This document shows, piece by piece, positions 46,239 to 56,055 of a stretch of DNA of 64,000 nt (its first letter is position 1; the number at the start of each line of letters is the position of its first letter). The notes beneath the pieces were generated by a model. It did not search any database. It saw only the letters and a program-made list of their open reading frames with translations, and was not told where the DNA came from. This stretch comes from CAIVAT01 sp964525995 (GTDB lineage: Bacteria; Bacteroidota; Bacteroidia; Bacteroidales; FEN-979). The translations under genes and the position numbers were made by a program. The stretch is from the NCBI GenBank assembly GCA_964525995.1, contig CAZGIM010000019.1:1-64000 (forward strand). Reading direction: 5' to 3'.

Positions 46239-47054
46239 ATGGATGATCTGAAAAAACATATTGAAGCCGCCTGGAATGACCGGCAGATGCTGGCGTTGCC
46301 CGAGACCCGGGATGCTATTCTCAGAGTCATCGAAATGTTGGATCAGGGTAAATTGCGTGTGGCGACCCGCGATGGTGATCGCTGGATCACTCATGAATGG
46401 ATCAAAAAGGCCGTGATCCTTTACTTTCCGGTCAGCAAAATGGAGGTCATCGAAATTGGCCCTTTTCAGTTTAACGATAAAATCCCTCTGAAGCGCAACT
46501 ATCCCGAACACGGTATCAGAGTAGTTCCCCATGCAATTGCCCGCTATGGTTCCTACCTTGCTGCCGGTGTTGTGCTGATGCCTTCGTATGTCAACATCGG
46601 AGCCTATATCGATGCTGGGACTCTAATCGATACCTGGGCAACGGTGGGTTCCTGCGCACAGATCGGGAAAAACGTACATATCAGCGGTGGCGTGGGCATC
46701 GGCGGCGTACTCGAACCCGTGCAGGCAGCCCCTGTGATCATTGAGGACAACTGTTTTCTGGGATCCAGATGTATCGTGGTGGAGGGCGTTCAGATAGGTC
46801 GCGAAGCAGTGTTAGGGGCCAATGTAGTCATCACCGGATCGACACGGATTGTTGATGTTACCGGATCTCAAAAGAAAGAGTTCAGAGGCTATGTTCCTTC
46901 CCGGTCGGTGGTCATTCCCGGCTCCTATCCCAAGAAGTTCCCGGCCGGTGAATATCAGGTCCCCTGCGCCCTCATCATCGGCCAGAGAAAAGCCTCAACC
47001 GACCTGAAAACATCCTTAAATCAGGCCCTCCGCGATTTTGATGTAGCCGTTTGA
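46239..47054 (+). CDS. dapD: Tetrahydrodipicolinate N-succinyltransferase
   Basis: 271 residues. It is the succinylase step of lysine/diaminopimelate synthesis. A helical N-terminal domain is followed by a left-handed beta-helix of hexapeptide repeats (VVLMPSYVNIGAYIDAGTLI, SCAQIGKNVHISGGVGIGG, IEDNCFLGSRCIVVEG) and a C-terminal beta domain (YVPSRSVVIPGSYPKKF). The gene ends five bases before the next ATG. Confidence 0.95.
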   Translation: MDDLKKHIEAAWNDRQMLALPETRDAILRVIEMLDQGKLRVATRDGDRWITHEWIKKAVILYFPVSKMEVIEIGPFQFNDKIPLKRNYPEHGIRVVPHAIARYGSYLAAGVVLMPSYVNIGAYIDAGTLIDTWATVGSCAQIGKNVHISGGVGIGGVLEPVQAAPVIIEDNCFLGSRCIVVEGVQIGREAVLGANVVITGSTRIVDVTGSQKKEFRGYVPSRSVVIPGSYPKKFPAGEYQVPCALIIGQRKASTDLKTSLNQALRDFDVAV

Positions 47055-47059
47055 TTCGC

Positions 47060-48040
47060 ATGAACCGGATCCTGATCATACAGACAGCTTCTATCGGCGA
47101 CGTAATTCTGGCCACGGCACTTGTGGAGAAGCTTCATGAGATGCATCCGGATGACCCGATCGATCTGTTGGTCAGGCAGGGATTCGAATCGCTTTTCAGC
47201 GATCACCCGTTTATCAATACAGTGCTTACCTTGGATAAAAACACCAGGAAACTGGCACACCTGGTGCACCTGATCGGGATTATCCGAAAGAGAAAATATG
47301 ACCGGGTGATCAATATACAACGGTTCTTTTCGACAGGTTTGATCACCGTGGCCTCAGGAGCAAGGGAAACGACAGGGTTTTCGAAAAATCCGTTGTCATG
47401 GTTTTTTACCCGGAGCGTTAAACACGACATTCGAAAAGGAATTCATGAGGTTGACCGGAATCTTTCGCTTTTGGACCTGCCGGATGGCGAAGGATTCCGT
47501 CCTCGGTTGTATCCCACCCATGACGACCGGAAAGCCATCTTGCCCCTGGCTCAAGGACAGTACTATACCATCTCGCCTGCTTCGCTGTGGTTTACCAAGC
47601 AATATCCGGCCGAACGATGGATCGAACTGATGGATGCAGTACCTGAAGAAGCAAAAATATACCTGCTCGGGTCGGCTGCCGACAAACCGTTGTGCGAATC
47701 GATCCTCCAAAAAAGCAAGTATCCGAATGTCGAAAGCCTGGCCGGCCGGCTCACACTCCTTCAATCGGCCGCCCTGATGGAACAGGCCCGAATGAATTTC
47801 ACCAACGATTCGGCTCCCATGCACCTTTGTTCAGCCGTGAATGGGCCGGTAACCGCAATATTTTGTTCCACCGTTCCCGATTTCGGGTTCGGCCCGCTGT
47901 CGGACGACCGGGCCGTCGTGGAAACCAGGGAACAGCTTGGTTGCAGGCCCTGTGGCCTGCATGGATTCAAAGCCTGTCCGCAAGGTCATTTCAAATGTGC
48001 CACCGGCATTAATAACCTCGAACTGATCAGCCGGCTGTAA
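47060..48040 (+). CDS. Glycosyltransferase family 9 (heptosyltransferase-like)
   Basis: About 326 residues from ATG 47060; a TTG at 47051 overlapping dapD is less likely. It is a GT-B fold, GT9. The N-terminal MNRILIIQTASIGDVILA is followed by the acceptor-side domain. The donor-binding end is FTNDSAPMHLCSAVNGPVTAIF and a Cys-rich tail (GCRPCGLHGFKACPQGHFKC). Members add heptose or related sugars to lipopolysaccharide core. A cytoplasmic, membrane-associated role in envelope glycan synthesis is likely. Confidence 0.88.
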   Translation: MNRILIIQTASIGDVILATALVEKLHEMHPDDPIDLLVRQGFESLFSDHPFINTVLTLDKNTRKLAHLVHLIGIIRKRKYDRVINIQRFFSTGLITVASGARETTGFSKNPLSWFFTRSVKHDIRKGIHEVDRNLSLLDLPDGEGFRPRLYPTHDDRKAILPLAQGQYYTISPASLWFTKQYPAERWIELMDAVPEEAKIYLLGSAADKPLCESILQKSKYPNVESLAGRLTLLQSAALMEQARMNFTNDSAPMHLCSAVNGPVTAIFCSTVPDFGFGPLSDDRAVVETREQLGCRPCGLHGFKACPQGHFKCATGINNLELISRL

Positions 48041-48137
48041 TCCCAAATGCCGTGACGCATCGGTTTCGGTCCGGGATTAAACCGGAGGGGCAAGTAATTT
48101 CCGGCTTCAGGATACTTTAGGGTAATGCAATTTGTGG

Positions 48138-48145
48138 TAAATTTG
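48138..48145 (+). promoter_or_regulatory. -7 promoter element of the Sua5/YrdC gene
   Basis: TAAATTTG matches TAnnTTTG, with a possible degenerate -33 (TTTA) 18 bases upstream. The ATG at 48163 is 17 bases downstream. Confidence 0.45.
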
Positions 48146-48162
48146 CCCGTTAATTGCAAACC

Positions 48163-48726
48163 ATGGAAGAGGAAATAATGAAATGTGTGGAGGTGCTTAA
48201 ACGGGGCGGCACCATCCTCTATCCCACCGACACCATCTGGGGAATAGGATGCGATGCAACCAACCGCGATGCAGTGAATAAGGTTTACAGGCTGAAACAA
48301 AGGACCGACAAAAAAAATCTGATCATTCTGCTGGATGAACCGGACAAACTGACAGATTATGTGGAAGAGGTTCCTTTGATCGCATGCGATCTGTTGAGAC
48401 ATATCGACTCACCGCTGACAATCATCTATCCCGGTGCCAAAAATTTAGCCCCCAATGTGATTGCCGATGATCAGTCCATTGCGATCAGGATCGTCAACAA
48501 TACCTTTTGCCGAAAGCTTATTCATACCTTCGGGAAGCCCATTGTTTCCACCTCCGCCAACATCGCCGGTCACAATCACCCGTTGACTTTTAAAAATATA
48601 AGCCCCATCCTTAAAAAAGGGGTGGATTATTGTGTGGATGAAGCACTCGATGAGATCAAAGAAGTGAAACCATCTCAAATCATTAAAATCGATATCAACG
48701 GTGAATTCAAGATTATCAGGCATTAA
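48163..48726 (+). CDS. L-threonylcarbamoyladenylate synthase (Sua5/YrdC)
   Basis: About 187 residues from ATG 48163; a TTG three codons earlier is unlikely. It makes the threonylcarbamoyl-AMP used for t6A at position 37 of ANN-decoding tRNAs. Motifs: GGTILYPTDTIWGIGCDAT, VYRLKQRTDKKNLIILL, SPLTIIYPG, SIAIRIVNNTF and GKPIVSTSANIAGH. It is the short YrdC/TsaC-like form without the Sua5 C-terminal domain. It appears monocistronic. Confidence 0.93.
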   Translation: MEEEIMKCVEVLKRGGTILYPTDTIWGIGCDATNRDAVNKVYRLKQRTDKKNLIILLDEPDKLTDYVEEVPLIACDLLRHIDSPLTIIYPGAKNLAPNVIADDQSIAIRIVNNTFCRKLIHTFGKPIVSTSANIAGHNHPLTFKNISPILKKGVDYCVDEALDEIKEVKPSQIIKIDINGEFKIIRH

Positions 48727-48800
48727 AGGATCAAGACAGCGCAACCGTCTATGCGCCAATTTATCCTTCTGCAGACTGGATTTCCTCTGATCAATACTTC

Positions 48801-51161
48801 ATGCTCAGTACCTGTATCAGACTTTTGTTCGTGTTGCTGATCCTTCCGGTTACCCTGACTGCAGGGGTGCCGCCGGACAAGACAAAACGTTTCAGTGTAA
48901 GTGGCAAGGTGACCGATCAGAACAGCGGGGAAGCGCTCGTTGGGGCAACGATTTTTGTTACAGAGCTGAAAACGGGCGCCGTGACCGATGTTTATGGCAA
49001 TTACTCCCTTACCCTGACTGAAGGTATTTATCACCTGAGAATTTCTTATATCGGTTACCTGACGGTCGAAAAGGAGGTCACACTGAACCGCGACCACCGG
49101 TTATCCATCGAGCTGGAACCACATCAGCGCGAACTTAATGAAGTGGTTATCACCAGTGAGAGAAATGACCGGAACGTGGTAAAACCTGAGATGAGCACCT
49201 TCAGGATGGATATCAAGACCATCCAGCAAATACCGGCTTTGATGGGCGAAGTAGATGTGATCAAGGCGATTCAGTTGTTGCCTGGAGTGCAATCGGTCGG
49301 CGAAGGATCGAGCGGCTTCAGCGTGCGGGGCGGTGGCCCGGACCAGAACCTGATCCTGCTTGATGAAGCCGTGGTGTATAACGCCTCTCACCTGATGGGT
49401 TTCTTCTCCGTTTTCAATAACGACGCCATCCGTGATGTGAAATTATACAAAGGCGATATCCCCCCGGCTTTCGGAGGCAGGCTTTCGTCGGTTCTCGATA
49501 TCAGGATGAACGAGGGAAATTCGAAAAAATACGAGATAAACGGCGGTATCGGATTGATCTCCTCCAGGCTGACTGTGGAGGGCCCCGTAAAGAAGGACCG
49601 GGCCTCCTTTGTGGTTTCGGGCCGGCGAACCTATGCCGATATCTTTCTCCCGCTGTCATCGAATAAGGCATTGCAGAACAACCGACTCTACTTCTACGAC
49701 CTGAATGCCAAGATCAACTACCGCATCGACGACAACAATCAAATATTCCTTTCGGGCTACTTTGGCCGGGATGTTTTTAAGAACACCTTTGCCGGAATGA
49801 ACTGGGGAAACGAGACGGCAACCTTTCGATGGAACCATCTGTTCTCTAAAAAACTCTTCCTGAACCTGTCGCTGGCGTACAGTAATTACCGCTACAACCT
49901 TGGAACGCCAAGCGGCAACAACAACTCGTTTGACTGGTACTCCGGTCTCCGTGATGTCGGCTTGAAAGGCGACTTCAGTCACTACCTGAATACCAGCAAC
50001 ACCCTGAAATACGGCGCCAGCGTGACCTATCACATGTTCGATCCCGGAAGAGCCATGGGCACCGGCAATGAAAGCTTCGTCATTGAGGTCGCCGTACCCC
50101 GCAATTACGCGCTTGAAACCGGGATCTATGCCGGGAATGAACAAAAAGTGGGATCCCATCTCACCCTGAAATATGGATTGCGGTTTTCCATGTTCCAGAA
50201 TATCGGCCCCGGAACCGTTTTTCATTACGACAGTTCTTACAAGGCGGTTGATTCGACCGTCTATTCAACCGGGACGATCTATAACACCTATACCGGGATT
50301 GAACCCAGGGTAGGACTTCTTTACGATTTCAACAGCAGGCATTCGCTCAAGGCAAGTTATGCCCGGACTTATCAATACTTGCAACTGGCACAGAATTCGA
50401 CTATCGGAACGCCGCTCGATATCTGGTTTGCGTCAAGTCCCAACGTCAAACCTCAGATCGCCGATCAGGTCGCAATGGGCTACTTCAGGAACTTCAGGAG
50501 AAATACCATCGAAACCTCGGTAGAGGCATATTACAAGTGGATGCAGCATGTGATCGATTTTCGTGACTATGCAAACCTCATCCTGAACAATAAGCTGGAA
50601 GGCGAAATCCGGACAGGGAAAGCCTGGTCGTATGGAGTTGAATTCCTGGTCAGGCTGAATGAAGACCGGATCAACGGTTGGGTCAGCTACACCTGGTCGC
50701 GGACTTTCAGGCAAATCAACGGCATCAATGGCAACGATCCTTATCCCGCGCCATACGACAAGCCAAACAACATCTCGGTGGTTCTCAATTATGTGATCAG
50801 CAAAAGGTTCACTGTTTCGGCCAATTGGGTTTATGCTACCGGGGCGCCGGTGACCTTTCCGACTGGCAGGGCCGAAATCGGCGGAAAGATCATTCCCATC
50901 TATTCCGACCGCAACCAGTACCGTTACGAAGATTACCACCGTCTCGACCTGTCGGTGATCTTTTACAGCAAAAAAAAGCCTGGAAGACGCCTCGACTGGG
51001 ATCTGAACCTGTCGGTTTACAATGCTTACAACCGCCATAACACCTGGTCGATTAATTTTACCCAGGATAAAACCAACCCGGATATCACCTATGCTGAAAA
51101 GGTTTATCTCTTCGGGATCATACCATCTGTGACCTTTAATTTCCATTTCAATCATGATTAA
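48801..51161 (+). CDS. TonB-dependent receptor paired with DUF4249
   Basis: 786 residues. Signal peptide to about residue 23, a carboxypeptidase regulatory-like domain (about 32-113, FSVSGKVTDQNSGEALVGAT), a plug with MGEVDVIKAIQLLPGVQSV and GFSVRGGGPDQNLILLDEAV (about 130-240), and a barrel to the C-terminal F-containing strand (FNFHFNHD). It overlaps the following DUF4249 gene by 8 bases. Such pairs are common in Bacteroidota; the lipoprotein is thought to sit on the receptor as SusD does, but the ligand is unknown. No hydrolase cluster indicates a sugar. Confidence 0.92.
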   Translation: MLSTCIRLLFVLLILPVTLTAGVPPDKTKRFSVSGKVTDQNSGEALVGATIFVTELKTGAVTDVYGNYSLTLTEGIYHLRISYIGYLTVEKEVTLNRDHRLSIELEPHQRELNEVVITSERNDRNVVKPEMSTFRMDIKTIQQIPALMGEVDVIKAIQLLPGVQSVGEGSSGFSVRGGGPDQNLILLDEAVVYNASHLMGFFSVFNNDAIRDVKLYKGDIPPAFGGRLSSVLDIRMNEGNSKKYEINGGIGLISSRLTVEGPVKKDRASFVVSGRRTYADIFLPLSSNKALQNNRLYFYDLNAKINYRIDDNNQIFLSGYFGRDVFKNTFAGMNWGNETATFRWNHLFSKKLFLNLSLAYSNYRYNLGTPSGNNNSFDWYSGLRDVGLKGDFSHYLNTSNTLKYGASVTYHMFDPGRAMGTGNESFVIEVAVPRNYALETGIYAGNEQKVGSHLTLKYGLRFSMFQNIGPGTVFHYDSSYKAVDSTVYSTGTIYNTYTGIEPRVGLLYDFNSRHSLKASYARTYQYLQLAQNSTIGTPLDIWFASSPNVKPQIADQVAMGYFRNFRRNTIETSVEAYYKWMQHVIDFRDYANLILNNKLEGEIRTGKAWSYGVEFLVRLNEDRINGWVSYTWSRTFRQINGINGNDPYPAPYDKPNNISVVLNYVISKRFTVSANWVYATGAPVTFPTGRAEIGGKIIPIYSDRNQYRYEDYHRLDLSVIFYSKKKPGRRLDWDLNLSVYNAYNRHNTWSINFTQDKTNPDITYAEKVYLFGIIPSVTFNFHFNHD

Positions 51162-52002
51162 GCGAATCGCCATACTGCTTTGGGCGCTGGCAGGGTTGGC
51201 CTCCTGTACCGAAGAGATCGATGTGACACTCGACAGCACCTATACCAGGCTGGTTGTTGATGGCTCGATCGCAAACGACAGCGTGAAATACCAGGTTTCA
51301 TTGTCAAAGTCGGCCGATTATTTCCTGAATGAGCCGGTGCCGCGCGTCACTGGCGCCACCGTGAGGATCAGCGACGGTACGTACCTTTTCGATTTGCATG
51401 AAACTTCACCGGGCCTGTCGGGGATTTATGAAACCGATTCCAGCTTCAGGGCATCAACCGGTAAGTTTTACACCCTCCTGATCGACCTGAAGGAACCTAT
51501 TGCCGAAAAGATCGATTATCAGGCCTCCTGCCTGCTTAACCCGGTTACCAACCTGGATTCCATATCGGCGTTGTTTCATCCCGACTGGGGACCCGAGGGA
51601 GTCTGGACTATTAAGCTCTGGGCCCAGGAACCCGGCGACGAAGTCAATTACTATATGTTCAACCTTTACCGGAATGGGAAATTGCTCACCGATACCATCA
51701 CGAAAAAGGTCGTATCGGACGACAAATACATCAACGGCAGCTATATGAACGGGGTTGACGTGATGTACCTGAACCATGCACACAAATGGGAGACCATCTT
51801 CCCCGGCGATACAATCGTGTTACAGATGTCGGGGATCAGCGAAGCGTACTTTAATTTCATCAACCAGGTGCAGCAAGCAGGATACAACATACCTTTTTTC
51901 ACCGGGCCGCCAGCAAATGTGACGGGAAATATCAGCGACGGCGGGATCGGGTTCTTTGCTGCCTTCTCAAACACCTATGCACGGAACACCGTAAAAAAGT
52001 GA
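51154..52002 (+). CDS. DUF4249 lipoprotein
   Basis: 282 residues. The lipoprotein signal ends LAGLASCTEEI (Cys 18). The body matches DUF4249: SKSADYFLNEPVPRVTGATV, ISGIYETDSSF-like middle segments, and the terminal GNISDGGIGFFAAFSN. It is encoded with an 8-base overlap after its receptor, so co-translation is likely. Role: presumed surface accessory of the receptor. No catalytic motif. Confidence 0.88.
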   Translation: MIKRIAILLWALAGLASCTEEIDVTLDSTYTRLVVDGSIANDSVKYQVSLSKSADYFLNEPVPRVTGATVRISDGTYLFDLHETSPGLSGIYETDSSFRASTGKFYTLLIDLKEPIAEKIDYQASCLLNPVTNLDSISALFHPDWGPEGVWTIKLWAQEPGDEVNYYMFNLYRNGKLLTDTITKKVVSDDKYINGSYMNGVDVMYLNHAHKWETIFPGDTIVLQMSGISEAYFNFINQVQQAGYNIPFFTGPPANVTGNISDGGIGFFAAFSNTYARNTVKK

Positions 52003-52066
52003 CTATGCCAGAATTTTCCCGCATAACCTCAACGATCATTTGTTTTAGAAATACATATAACGTTTT

Positions 52067-52283
52067 AGAGACTGTTTGAAATTTACGATTGAACATGATT
52101 TACGATTTACGAATGAATACGAATGACGAATGGATTCCAGATCGACGAATGTTACTTTCAAATTTTGGTGTTATAAATTAATTTCAAGACGTAAAGATTT
52201 AAGATCATACACTAAGATGATCACTGTTAATACGAAATCGAATCTAAAATCGTAAATCGTAAATCATGTTCAATCGTAAATTT
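52067..52283. repeat. 34-bp perfect inverted repeat (MITE-like)
   Basis: 52079-52112 is the exact reverse complement of 52250-52283 (34 of 34), separated by 137 bases. The left arm is preceded by AGAGACTGTTTG (52067-52078), resembling the end of the 57-bp hairpin element. The arms consist of ATTTACGATT words also seen inside the FISUMP gene at 43450-43489. The whole occupies most of the 305-base gap and has no coding capacity. Confidence 0.8.
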
Positions 52284-52307
52284 TTATAGAAACTAACCAC
52301 CGACAAT

Positions 52308-53747
52308 ATGAAAAAGAGATCTTTATTAGCCCTGACATTACTGGTTTTGACAATGTCGGCAATCATTCCGGCCCGGCTTTTTGCCCAGAACGGCTCTTCT
52401 CTGAAACCACTTGATGGAAGCTGGTCAGGAGCGTTGAAAATTCAGGGAACGGAACTCAGAATCGTAGTGAACATACGGTTCAACGAATCCGATAGCATGA
52501 TTGTTACCCTCGACAGTCCCGATCAGGGAGTAAGCGGTATTCCCACCAGTAAAGTACAGGTCAAAGAGGATTCCATTTTCATTTACTGCAAGAAAATAGG
52601 CGGGAAATTCAAGGGCAAGATTACCCGTAAGCCAGAAACCTTTGACGGAACCTGGAGTCAGTCGGTACTTTCGCTTCCCCTGGTTCTGAAACATCTCGAT
52701 AAAAAGTTTACGTTGAACCGGCCGCAAGAGCCCCGGCCTCCCTTCCCATACAGCATCAGGGAGGTGGTCATTCCGAACCGGGCCGCCGGGTTGGATCTGG
52801 CAGGAACGCTTACGATGCCGGAGCATACTGAAAAAGCCCCGGCAGTGATCCTGGTGTCGGGTTCTGGTCCTCAGAACCGCGATGAAGAGATAATGGGACA
52901 TAAACCATTCTGGGTTTTAGCCGATCTCCTGACAAGAAACGGAATTGCCGTGTTGCGTTACGATGACCGGGGCTGCGGAAAATCGGGCGGCGTGTTTAAA
53001 ACTGCAACAACCCTCGATTTTGCTACCGATACCGAAGCCGCACTTGAGTTTCTGAAAACACAACCCGGCATCGACTCCCTACGGATTGGCATCGCGGGTC
53101 ACAGCGAGGGAGGACTCATCGGACCGATCGTTGCTTCCCGGCGCCCCGAAATCGCCTTTCTCGTGTTGATGGCTGGGCCGGGATTCACAGGCGAACAGAT
53201 TCTTTATCAACAGTCGGCCCTGATCTCACGGGCAGAAGGGGCAAATGAAAAGTCGGTCGAAGAAGGGCTTTCACTCGCACAACAAATCTATTCCGTATTG
53301 AAAAAGACCGGGGATAATCAAAAAGCATCAGAAAAAATTTCCCGGATTTACCGGAACTATGATAAAAAACACAGCGCCGACATTGGATACCACAAGATGA
53401 GCGACGAAATGATTTCCATGCAAACCGAAACCCTTACGGGAAATTGGTTCCGCTGCTTTCTGACCCTCGATCCGCAGGAATATCTTACCAGGGTCACTTG
53501 TCCCCTTCTTGCCATTACCGGCAGCCTTGATTTACAGGTGCCTCCGGAAGAAAACCTCCGTGCCATCGAAAGTGCTATGATCCTTGGAGGAAATGTTAAA
53601 TACCAGATAAAAGAACTTCCGGGATTAAACCATCTTTTTCAGACGGCAACCACCGGAAGTCCTTCGGAATACGGAAAAATCGAAGAGACCATTGCCCCTT
53701 CCGCGCTCGAACTGATCCTTCAGTGGATCCGGTCGAATGTCGAATGA
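52308..53747 (+). CDS. Exported alpha/beta hydrolase
   Basis: 479 residues. Signal peptide to about residue 26 (RLFAQ). It then has a lipocalin-like beta domain (about 33-130, LDGSWSGALKIQGTELRIV) and an alpha/beta hydrolase (about 145-479). Catalytic triad: S266 in GHSEGGLIG, D408 in GSLDLQVPP and H442 in LPGLNHLFQ; the oxyanion segment is VSGSGPQNRD. This two-domain form is common among periplasmic peptidase or esterase-type hydrolases of the phylum. A terminator follows directly. Substrate unknown. Confidence 0.9.
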   Translation: MKKRSLLALTLLVLTMSAIIPARLFAQNGSSLKPLDGSWSGALKIQGTELRIVVNIRFNESDSMIVTLDSPDQGVSGIPTSKVQVKEDSIFIYCKKIGGKFKGKITRKPETFDGTWSQSVLSLPLVLKHLDKKFTLNRPQEPRPPFPYSIREVVIPNRAAGLDLAGTLTMPEHTEKAPAVILVSGSGPQNRDEEIMGHKPFWVLADLLTRNGIAVLRYDDRGCGKSGGVFKTATTLDFATDTEAALEFLKTQPGIDSLRIGIAGHSEGGLIGPIVASRRPEIAFLVLMAGPGFTGEQILYQQSALISRAEGANEKSVEEGLSLAQQIYSVLKKTGDNQKASEKISRIYRNYDKKHSADIGYHKMSDEMISMQTETLTGNWFRCFLTLDPQEYLTRVTCPLLAITGSLDLQVPPEENLRAIESAMILGGNVKYQIKELPGLNHLFQTATTGSPSEYGKIEETIAPSALELILQWIRSNVE

Positions 53748-53748
53748 C

Positions 53749-53769
53749 CCTGAACGTTCAGGTTTTTTT
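53749..53769 (+). terminator. Intrinsic terminator between convergent genes
   Basis: Palindrome CCTGAACGTTCAGG (53749-53762; five-pair stem with ACGT loop) followed by seven T. It lies between the hydrolase and the convergent Omp28-like gene. Confidence 0.65.
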
Positions 53770-53778
53770 GATCATCGA

Positions 53779-55881
53779 TCAATGGATCACCTGCATTTTC
53801 TTTGTTTCAAGTACACTTCTCTGATCCATGATGCGGTAGAGATAAAGACCTGCCGGCAGGATCGCGGTGTTCAGACTAATCTGCGTTGTTCCGGGCATTA
53901 CCTTCCTTGACATCACAGTTTTTCCATTGATGCCGACGACCTCAACAACCATTGACCGGTCCAGGCCATTCAGGTTCAAGGTAACGAAATCGCGTGCCGG
54001 ATTGGGATAACAGGTGCCCAAATATCCATCTGGTACCTTGTTCTTGTCGCTAAATCCCACACCTTCCATAAAATAATCATAGGTCTTGTTAAGGATATCA
54101 TTCCTGACATCGTCGCTTTGTACCATCTCAAGTCCTACACCGAAATAGACCACTTTGGCCGATCCTTTTACCGAACGAACGGCTCCGATCTTGGTCAGCG
54201 CCGTATTGTAATAAAAAATTGCAGAGGCATCGGCAAGTGGTGAAATCTGGTCGGGATACATGTATCCGCCATATATGTCAAAAATATTCGAGATGGCGGT
54301 GGTCCCATAGATCGGATCGTCCACCTTGGCGATCAGTTTATTATTCGTATTGCTTCCGTCATCGATGAACGATGCCTTCAGGTAATTGGTGTAGAGATCC
54401 TGCGCTTCAGGCGTTCCGTGACTTCCCGAAGCCCCGCTCATGATATCCCATCCAATATCCTGTCCGGCAACAAAGAAGTTGACGCCGTTATCCATAAAGT
54501 CTTTCACGGCAATGGCCTCTGCATCGGTAAAGGCCGGGAAGGTCCATGCACAGTTATAAAAAATGTTGAACAGCTCGCTGAGAATTCCGGCATCGGTCGC
54601 CTGCGTGAACAGCGTCGATTTCATCACGGCAAGATGATCACAGCCTGCAGCCGTCAGTCCGTCGATATAGACACCCTGGTGTTGGGTGGCTTGATTATCG
54701 CCGGCGGCATTTACAAGCAGGGTATGAACATTCGAGATTACATATGCCGTAAAGTATTTCACAGGTGCATTGGGATTATCGACCGACGACAACTCCAGTA
54801 CAAAATCCTGGAAAACCGGCGTAAATCCGGGTGTAACATGAAGGACGATATTATTGGGAATCCCCTTGGTCAAATCAACCACCGTACTGTCAGCGAAAGT
54901 CTGTCCGTTGATTTCGAAGGCTGCCTGCCAGTCGTCCGGGGCGTCGGAAACGAGTTTTATCTTAAAAGGATGGGTACCGGCAATGTTACTGTTCGCAACA
55001 CAGTTAAAGGAGGTGAGTTCAAACGGGTGCCCCAGCTTCATGGTCGGCTCCTGGGTGGTGATATCGCCCACATATAAATTCGTGCCGTTGATGGCAGGGA
55101 CCACATCGCCGGAAAGGATCTCCTGGTGGCTCTGTGCCACTGAAACGACCACATCGCAATTTTCGACTACACAGGGAACATTGTTATAATCGGCCGGAAT
55201 GGTATAAACGTAAGTACGCTCAACGAGCGATCCCTGCGTAGTGGTGGTTACTTCATCACCCCACTGGCCGGTGATCAGGTAGCGAAGCATGTGCATATGT
55301 TCATAATTATTGCCGGCATTGCCACCGGTCTGCGGACCGAAAACATGGTTCTGGATCAGGGCTACATTGATGAAATTGGATGGAACCGCGCTGCTGGCGG
55401 TATAATACAATTCAACATGTACGGTAAGTTCCCGGTTTGCGGAATTATACGATGTTTCCACTCCGACATTTACCGGCGAAGGTTGCTGGAGGATTAATTC
55501 CGATGAAGAGGTCCAGTCGCCCCGGTTCAGGGCGGTGGATGACCCGGAGAAGATATGACGGTTTACCGTACCCGACGGGTAACCTTGAAGTCCCGTCTGC
55601 CCTGCAAGAGGATCTCCGAAAGGGGTACGGTAATCAGGTTCTCCGCCGCTGGGGGTGGCAAAACTACCCTGGTGAATGGCAATGACCGAAACCCTTCCCG
55701 GGTGATTCTCCAGAATACTTGCCGCTATGGCGTGTCCATCGGGACAATAAGTACAATGAATTCCGGTATATTCTTCCAACACCACATTTTTATTGAGGGT
55801 CTTGGTAGTGACCAGTGTCTGTGCAGTCGCGCCCCAGATGGCAAACAAGCACAGCATTGCAACAGCTAAAAGTTTTTTCAT
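53779..55881 (-). CDS. Omp28-related protein with T9SS sorting domain
   Basis: 700 residues. A signal peptide (to TAQ) is followed by an Omp28-type thioredoxin-like domain with VLEEYTGIHCTYCPDGHA (CxxC near residue 46) and LQGYPSGTVNR. A large middle region (about 270-600) has beta-sandwich and possible Rossmann-like segments (DFMDNGVNFFVAGQDIGWD). The end is a type A sorting domain (CYPNPARDFVTLNLNG to the terminal H). Export through T9SS to the surface is expected. A redox or maturation role is possible from the CxxC but not shown. A minus-strand TAAATTTG sits at 55887-55894, too close to the ATG to be sure it is a promoter. Confidence 0.88.
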   Translation of the reverse strand: MKKLLAVAMLCLFAIWGATAQTLVTTKTLNKNVVLEEYTGIHCTYCPDGHAIAASILENHPGRVSVIAIHQGSFATPSGGEPDYRTPFGDPLAGQTGLQGYPSGTVNRHIFSGSSTALNRGDWTSSSELILQQPSPVNVGVETSYNSANRELTVHVELYYTASSAVPSNFINVALIQNHVFGPQTGGNAGNNYEHMHMLRYLITGQWGDEVTTTTQGSLVERTYVYTIPADYNNVPCVVENCDVVVSVAQSHQEILSGDVVPAINGTNLYVGDITTQEPTMKLGHPFELTSFNCVANSNIAGTHPFKIKLVSDAPDDWQAAFEINGQTFADSTVVDLTKGIPNNIVLHVTPGFTPVFQDFVLELSSVDNPNAPVKYFTAYVISNVHTLLVNAAGDNQATQHQGVYIDGLTAAGCDHLAVMKSTLFTQATDAGILSELFNIFYNCAWTFPAFTDAEAIAVKDFMDNGVNFFVAGQDIGWDIMSGASGSHGTPEAQDLYTNYLKASFIDDGSNTNNKLIAKVDDPIYGTTAISNIFDIYGGYMYPDQISPLADASAIFYYNTALTKIGAVRSVKGSAKVVYFGVGLEMVQSDDVRNDILNKTYDYFMEGVGFSDKNKVPDGYLGTCYPNPARDFVTLNLNGLDRSMVVEVVGINGKTVMSRKVMPGTTQISLNTAILPAGLYLYRIMDQRSVLETKKMQVIH

Positions 55882-56011
55882 GCGTTCAAATTTAATCGGT
55901 TAGTATGGGTTATCCCTGCAAACTTACTATTTATTTGCCTGCAGAACCTTGCTGAGGCTAAAAACATGATGGGTGATTTTTAAAAGATTTCAACAATCCA
56001 CCAATAATCCG

Positions 56012-56019
56012 TATGTTTG
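56012..56019 (+). promoter_or_regulatory. -7 promoter element of purB
   Basis: TATGTTTG matches TAnnTTTG, with TTTC at 55988-55991 as a possible -33 element about 20 bases upstream. It overlaps the longer frame start at 56017, so the ATG at 56056 is the real start. Confidence 0.5.
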
Positions 56020-56055
56020 TTCCACATTGAAAAAGCAACCCTCAAGCGCCTCTTT

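Noticed and set aside
56017..56055. Longer start of purB
   Set aside because: It falls in the -7 element, and the family normally begins at the ATG at 56056 (LNAVSPVDGRY).
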